A stretch of DNA of 32,760 nucleotides from JBECKR01 sp040235415 (lineage in GTDB: Bacteria; Acidobacteriota; Polarisedimenticolia; Polarisedimenticolales; Polarisedimenticolaceae): the NCBI GenBank assembly GCA_040235415.1, contig JBECKR010000046.1, positions 1-32,760 of the forward strand, written 5' to 3'. The notes beneath the pieces were generated by a model, which worked only from the letters and a program-made list of their open reading frames with translations, had not been told where the DNA came from and did no database searches. The position numbers were made by a program, and so were the translations under genes. Below, in pieces: positions 29,423 through 32,760 of this stretch (its first letter is position 1; the number at the start of each line of letters is the position of its first letter).

Positions 29423-30103
29423 TCACCTCCTCTCGGGAGGGCCGATCTCCATGCCGTGCCGCGCGAGGATGCGCGCGCAGGCCTCGCGCGACCAGTGCGA
29501 GAACAGCCCGCCGAGCTCCGGGTCGACGACGAACGCGCCCTGCCGGACGCGCTCCGTTCCCGGGTGGCGCTCGAGGTACCACGCGACGGTCTCGCCGTTC
29601 CCCTCCGAGGTCGCGACGCTCAGCAGCGAATAGGTCGCGACCTTCCAGGACAGCTGGCGGTCGACGGAGATGTCGAGGTCGAGCTCGCCCAGGTCGCACG
29701 GCTCCGCCCCGGGCGTCACCCGGAACGCGGCGAGGGGCTCGTTGAACTGGGGGTCGACCGAGGGGGTGTGGTACAGGAGATACGTCCCCACCGGCAGGAT
29801 CCACTCGAACCGGCCGTCCGGCGAGACGACGACGTCGGGCCGCTTGCGTCCGGACTCGATGTGGAACAGCGCGAGGTGGATGACCGGGTCTTCCGAGAGG
29901 ATCTCGTCGAGCTCGCGCTTCCAGGGGGTGATCTCGATCCCGCGGTCGGTGACGCGGATCGATCCGATCACGATCCCTTCGCCGGGCGCGACGCGCGCGG
30001 GCGCTCCCGGCTCGGGCGTCCGCACCGCGAGGCATCCGGCGAGGAGCAGGCCGCTCCAAAAGGTGACCGCGAGTGCCCTCCGGATGCCCGTTCGTCGGAG
30101 CAT
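29423..30103 (-). CDS. Lipoprotein of unknown function
   Basis: A 226-residue lipoprotein: the signal peptide ends FWSGLLLAGC (lipobox LAGC, Cys near residue 24). The mature part is rich in beta strands (IVIGSIRVTDRGIEITPW, GRFEWILPVGTYLLYHTP) and ends with a helical stretch (WSREACARILARHG). I do not recognise a family or catalytic residues. The gene begins 20 bp after the Sec peroxiredoxin stop (30123) and its own TGA lies within the ribosome site of the ICMT-like gene, so the three appear to form one transcript. Confidence 0.75.
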   Translation of the reverse strand: MLRRTGIRRALAVTFWSGLLLAGCLAVRTPEPGAPARVAPGEGIVIGSIRVTDRGIEITPWKRELDEILSEDPVIHLALFHIESGRKRPDVVVSPDGRFEWILPVGTYLLYHTPSVDPQFNEPLAAFRVTPGAEPCDLGELDLDISVDRQLSWKVATYSLLSVATSEGNGETVAWYLERHPGTERVRQGAFVVDPELGGLFSHWSREACARILARHGMEIGPPERR

Positions 30104-30122
30104 GGCACGAAGCGCTCGCCCC

Positions 30123-30827
30123 TCAGGGCCTCCAGACCTCCCAGACCTTCCCGACGAGCGCCGGGCCGGGCGTGAGCGTGACCTCTCCGGGCTTCCAGCC
30201 GGACGGCGTCACTTCTCCGGTGGTCCGGACGTGCTGGAACGCCTGGATCTGGCGGACCAGCTCGTCGGGATTGCGCCCGACCTCGGGGGTCAGGACCTCC
30301 ATCGCGCGGACGACGAAATCCGGGTCGATGATGAAGCGGCCGCGGATGTCCACCCCGGCCGCCTCGTCGTACACCCCGTAGATCGTCCCGATCCGGCCGC
30401 CGGCGTCCGACAGCATCGGGAACGGCACTCCGCCGGGAACCATCTTCGACAGCTCCTGCTCCTGCCAGATCTTGTGGACGAAGCGGCTGTCGGCGCTCAT
30501 CGCGAGCACCTCGACGTCCAGCGCCTTCAGGTCTTCATGAATGACGGCGACCGCCGTCAACTCGGTCGGTCAGACGAAGGTGAAGTCGCCGGGGTAGAAG
30601 CACAGGACGATCCACCTGCCCTTGGAATCGGAAAGCCGGACCGGCTTGAAGCCCGCGCCTTCGACGTAGGCGTTGGCCTCGAAGTCGACGGCCTCGTGTC
30701 CGACACGCGCGAGCATCTCGGTCACCTCCCGGGATCGAGCGGTCGCCTCCGCCGCGACCGCGGATTCCGATCCGGAGACGATCGGCCCGCGGGCGGGCTT
30801 GACGCAACCGTCCTCGACCTCCGCCAT
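30123..30827 (-). CDS. Sec-containing AhpC/Prx1-type peroxiredoxin (UGA = Sec at codon 86)
   Basis: A 234-residue peroxiredoxin that reduces peroxides. The active-site sequence is FYPGDFTFVUPTEL: the peroxidatic position, codon 86, is an in-frame TGA (30570-30572) where other AhpC proteins have Cys. P79 and T83 of the PxxxTxxC motif are intact. The frame then continues as LTAVAVIHEDLKALDVEVLA, FVHKIWQEQELSKMVPGGVP and VDIRGRFIIDPDFVV (R162 and R164), giving a full-length family member. The usual resolving Cys near EVCP is Thr207 (EVTPSGWKPG); only C8 and C76 remain. A SECIS-like hairpin follows at 30542-30559. The ATG at 30827 has GGAGGGG upstream. It heads a group with a lipoprotein and an ICMT-like gene, and a hairpin separates it from DUF2182. 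Without Sec reading it would look like two ORFs. Confidence 0.92.
30542..30559 (-). promoter_or_regulatory. Bacterial SECIS element of the Sec peroxiredoxin gene
   Basis: Minus-strand TGACGGCGGTCGCCGTCA: a perfect 7-bp stem (TGACGGC/GCCGTCA) with loop GGTC. The stem starts 10 nt and the loop 17 nt after the UGA, within the bacterial SECIS range. The loop shares GGUC with the SelW-like element, although the stems have different sequences. Confidence 0.8.
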
Positions 30828-30888
30828 GATCCCCTCCGCGTCCGTCGACGAGTCTATGCGACCCGAGCCGCCCGGAACGCGGCGAGCG

Positions 30889-30925
30889 CACCCGAATCCG
30901 GAGCATGTCGACCGGATTGCGGGTG
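30889..30925 (-). terminator. Hairpin between DUF2182 and the Sec peroxiredoxin gene
   Basis: Arms 30889-30901 and 30912-30925 are complementary over 13 bp with a one-base bulge, around a 10-nt loop, starting 3 bp after the DUF2182 stop. There is no T-tract. It likely ends or weakens the DUF899/DUF2182 transcript, so the Sec peroxiredoxin should have its own promoter in 30828-30888 (a TAGACT -10-like box is the only candidate seen). Confidence 0.5.
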
Positions 30926-30927
30926 CC

Positions 30928-31563
30928 TCACCCGAGCCCGGCGGCCCGCGCCACCAGAACGAGCCCCGCCCCGACCAGGACCGCTCCCGTGACGCGCGCG
31001 ACGCGCTCGCCGGCCGGCGCGAGGCGCTCGGCGGTGATCGCCGCCGTCACGAGCGCCATCGCGCGGAGGTCCATGACGCCGACCGCGAGGAGGACCGCCG
31101 TCAGGCCGGAGCAGCAGTAGCTGCAGTGCAGTCCGAGGCGCAGTCCGTGTTTCCAGGCCGTGGCCGCGTCCGGCGGCAGCACGCGACCGGGCCCCGGTGT
31201 CCCCCGGCAGCAGGCGAGGTGACGCGCCTTCCACGCGGTGAGCTGCAGCGCGCCCGCGAGGAGGACGACCCCGCCGGCCGCGACCGGAACGGCGCGTGCC
31301 AGCGCCGGAAGCCGCATCTCGGCCGAGGCCAGCACGGCGCCCGCCGGGAACACGACCGCTCCGATCGCGGTCCAAACGGAGAAGTAGCCCAGGCCCACGA
31401 GCGCGGTCAGGCCGCCGAGGCGTGCCCCGCGCGCGCCGCCGACCGCCCGGCGGTAGCGCCGGAGCATCGGCACCAACGACGGCAGCATCATCGCCGCCAT
31501 CATGACGACCCACATGCCGAGGAACGAGGCCGCGGCGCCGGCGAAGGCTCGCTCGGGGGCCAT
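30928..31563 (-). CDS. DUF2182 membrane protein
   Basis: A 211-residue polytopic membrane protein matching DUF2182: the signature MWVVMMAAMMLPSLVPMLRR near the N-terminus, about five to six helices, and the Cys-rich segment GLHCSYCCSGLTAVLLAVGV (residues 144-163). Members are described as predicted metal-binding membrane proteins and often pair with DUF1326; here the partner is DUF899 instead. The function is not known. It begins 3 bp after the DUF899 stop. Confidence 0.87.
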   Translation of the reverse strand: MAPERAFAGAAASFLGMWVVMMAAMMLPSLVPMLRRYRRAVGGARGARLGGLTALVGLGYFSVWTAIGAVVFPAGAVLASAEMRLPALARAVPVAAGGVVLLAGALQLTAWKARHLACCRGTPGPGRVLPPDAATAWKHGLRLGLHCSYCCSGLTAVLLAVGVMDLRAMALVTAAITAERLAPAGERVARVTGAVLVGAGLVLVARAAGLG

Positions 31564-31566
31564 CGC

Positions 31567-32331
31567 TCAGCGCCCGCCGTACTCGTCGTGACGGCGCCAC
31601 CACACGCCGGTCTCGTTGCGCCCCAAGGGCGCGCGGTCGAGCCACGGGTACATCCCCCAGAGCGCGTCCAATCCGCGCGCGTAGGTCGAGTAGGTGTGGT
31701 AGACGGCGCCGTCCTCGAGGACGAACGCGCTCATGCCCGGCCTCTCGCGGACGTACGTCGGCGCGTCGGTCCCGCACGTCGCCGCGAACTCGGCGACCGG
31801 CTTCGGGGGCGGGGAGACGTCCATCACGTGGCCGCCGCGGCGGTAGTTGTACTCGACGGCCCCCCGGCGCTGCTGCTCCTCGGTGAACGAGACGTTGAAG
31901 TCGAGGTTGAAGTCGCTCCCGACCGACGACGCCCAGGGGAACCTCCACCCCATCCGCCGCCGGTACGCCCGCAGCTTCGCGAGCGGCGCTCGCGACACCG
32001 CCGACAGCGTGACGTCGTGGTTCGCGAGGTGGACGACGAAGCCGTCGAAGCCGTCGGCGATCGCCGAGCAGGACGGGCATCCCGCGGTGTAGTCGGCTCC
32101 GAACATGAAGTGGTAGACGAGGAGCTGCGATCGCCCTCGGAAGAGATCGGCGAGCGAGGCGTCGCCCTCGTCGGTCTCGAAGCGGTAGTCCTTGTCGACC
32201 CGGACCCAGGGCAGCTCGCGGCGCCGCCGGGCCAGATCGTCGCCGCGCCGCGTCAGCTCCTTCTCCGCCTCGAGCAGCTCGATCCGGGCCGTCAGCCATT
32301 CCTCGCGCGTTGCGGTCGTGTGTCGTGTCAT
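31567..32331 (-). CDS. DUF899-family thioredoxin-like protein
   Basis: A 254-residue DUF899 protein. The N-terminal helix EEWLTARIELLEAEKELTRR precedes a thioredoxin-like domain with YHFMFGADYTAGCPSCSAIA (C85, C88), then FVVHLANHDVTLSAVSRAPL, and the C-terminal SAFVLEDGAVYHTYSTYARG plus LGRNETGVWWRRHDEYG. Its two thiols suggest a redox role, but none is proven. It is the first gene of a pair with DUF2182 and is divergent from the TPR-type gene to the right. Both thiols are Cys; there is no UGA. Confidence 0.9.
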   Translation of the reverse strand: MTRHTTATREEWLTARIELLEAEKELTRRGDDLARRRRELPWVRVDKDYRFETDEGDASLADLFRGRSQLLVYHFMFGADYTAGCPSCSAIADGFDGFVVHLANHDVTLSAVSRAPLAKLRAYRRRMGWRFPWASSVGSDFNLDFNVSFTEEQQRRGAVEYNYRRGGHVMDVSPPPKPVAEFAATCGTDAPTYVRERPGMSAFVLEDGAVYHTYSTYARGLDALWGMYPWLDRAPLGRNETGVWWRRHDEYGGR

Positions 32332-32459
32332 CGCTCGTTCCTCCTTCGAATGCCGCGCGCCGCTCGAGCGGTTCCCGGTGCGACGCGGCGGTCGATGTCC
32401 GTGAGGTAGATTGGTGCCGCACGCCGGAACGTGGGAGTGACAAGAGTGGCGGGATTGCG

Positions 32460-32760
32460 GTGGACTCGCTGATCACGGCCGCGGCGCGCGCGCTCGCGGC
32501 GGGCGATCCCCTCGGCGCGCTGAACCGGATCGCGCTGCGCGACGACGCGCCGGCCCTCGCGCTGCGGGGCATCGCGATGGCGCGGCTCGGCGATCTCGCC
32601 CGGGCGAAGGCGCTCCTGCGGAGGGCGGCGCGCGCCTTCGGCCCGAGAGAGGCCGCGGCCCGCGCGAGGTGCGTCCTGGCCGAGGCCGAGATCGCGCTCG
32701 TCTCGCGCGAGCTCGGAGGGACCGCGGCGGCGCTCGAGAAGGCGACGGCGACGCTCGAAG
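32460..32760 (+). CDS. TPR-type helical repeat protein, N-terminal part (cut by window edge)
   Basis: From the GTG at 32460 the frame encodes VDSLITAAARALAAGDPLGA, then ALRGIAMARLGDLARAKALL and RRAARAFGPREAAARARCVL and onward to the window edge, an Ala/Leu/Arg-rich all-helical stretch with tetratricopeptide-like periodicity. I recall such N-termini in regulatory proteins with TPR arrays, but no DNA-binding domain is visible yet. The ribosome site is weak (GGCGGGA), so the start is tentative. It is divergent from DUF899. Confidence 0.65.
   Translation, partial: MDSLITAAARALAAGDPLGALNRIALRDDAPALALRGIAMARLGDLARAKALLRRAARAFGPREAAARARCVLAEAEIALVSRELGGTAAALEKATATLE

Noticed and set aside
30570..30827. 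A frameshifted or dead peroxiredoxin (nonsense mutation)
   Set aside because: The stop is exactly at the peroxidatic residue, is UGA, and is followed by a SECIS-like hairpin; the rest of the gene is intact in frame.
31567..32331. DUF899 as a third selenoprotein
   Set aside because: Its redox motif is an intact CPSC and there is no in-frame TGA.
30673..32409. A 578-codon plus-strand open frame
   Set aside because: Antisense shadow of the DUF2182, DUF899 and Sec-peroxiredoxin genes.

Overview
This is a GC-rich (by eye about 70%) chromosomal segment from a Gram-negative-type bacterium: it has lipoproteins with lipoboxes, secreted proteins, and good Shine-Dalgarno sequences. The gene mix (VOC, cupin, SnoaL-like, DHFR-like, DUF3303, YdhR-like, DUF899 and DUF2182 proteins) looks like a soil or sediment bacterium. 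A lineage such as Acidobacteriota or Myxococcota is possible, but no marker gene fixes it. No rRNA, tRNA, CRISPR array, phage or transposase gene was seen.

The most notable content is two genes each interrupted by an in-frame UGA that is best read as selenocysteine. One (19263-19529, minus) is a SelW/Rdx-like protein with a CPTU redox motif. The other (30123-30827, minus) is an AhpC/Prx1-type peroxiredoxin whose peroxidatic Cys is replaced (FTFVUPTEL). In each, a perfect 7-bp stem with an apical GGUC loop lies just downstream of the UGA, at the spacing expected of a bacterial SECIS. A standard gene caller would break both genes. The selenocysteine machinery (selA, selB, selC, selD) is not in the window.

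Layout. 1-4.3 kb: an SDR gene divergent from soxR, with a MerR-type 19-bp-spaced promoter and dyad between them; then carbonic anhydrase, a YjaB-like acetyltransferase, a methyltransferase, a zinc-peptidase-like protein and a DHFR-like reductase. This part also holds five copies of a REP-like palindrome, two of them as an inverted pair. 4.3-8 kb: a membrane protein, a secreted protein, a phosphoesterase, a GFA-family protein and an alpha/beta hydrolase without its canonical Ser and His. 8-13.2 kb: thioesterase, methyltransferase, CPBP protease and TPR-LuxR regulator in one direction, plus a vanadium-haloperoxidase-like lipoprotein divergent from an HxlR regulator. 14-23.8 kb: a long run of small minus-strand genes in tightly coupled groups, including the SelW-like gene between a VOC protein and a secreted cupin. 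23.2-24.5 kb: a TetR regulator divergent from a thioredoxin-fold Prx-like gene, with two similar operators between them. 24.6-32.3 kb: cupin, PPOX-family, DJ-1/PfpI, membrane and SnoaL-like genes; an envelope-type group headed by the Sec peroxiredoxin; then DUF2182 and DUF899. A TPR-type protein runs off the right edge on the plus strand.

Only four complete or partial genes are on the plus strand (soxR, hxlR, the Prx-like gene, the right-edge TPR protein). Several products point to redox or electrophile handling (SoxR, the two selenoproteins, Prx-like, GFA, haloperoxidase-like, VOC, SDR), but a common stress role is an inference.
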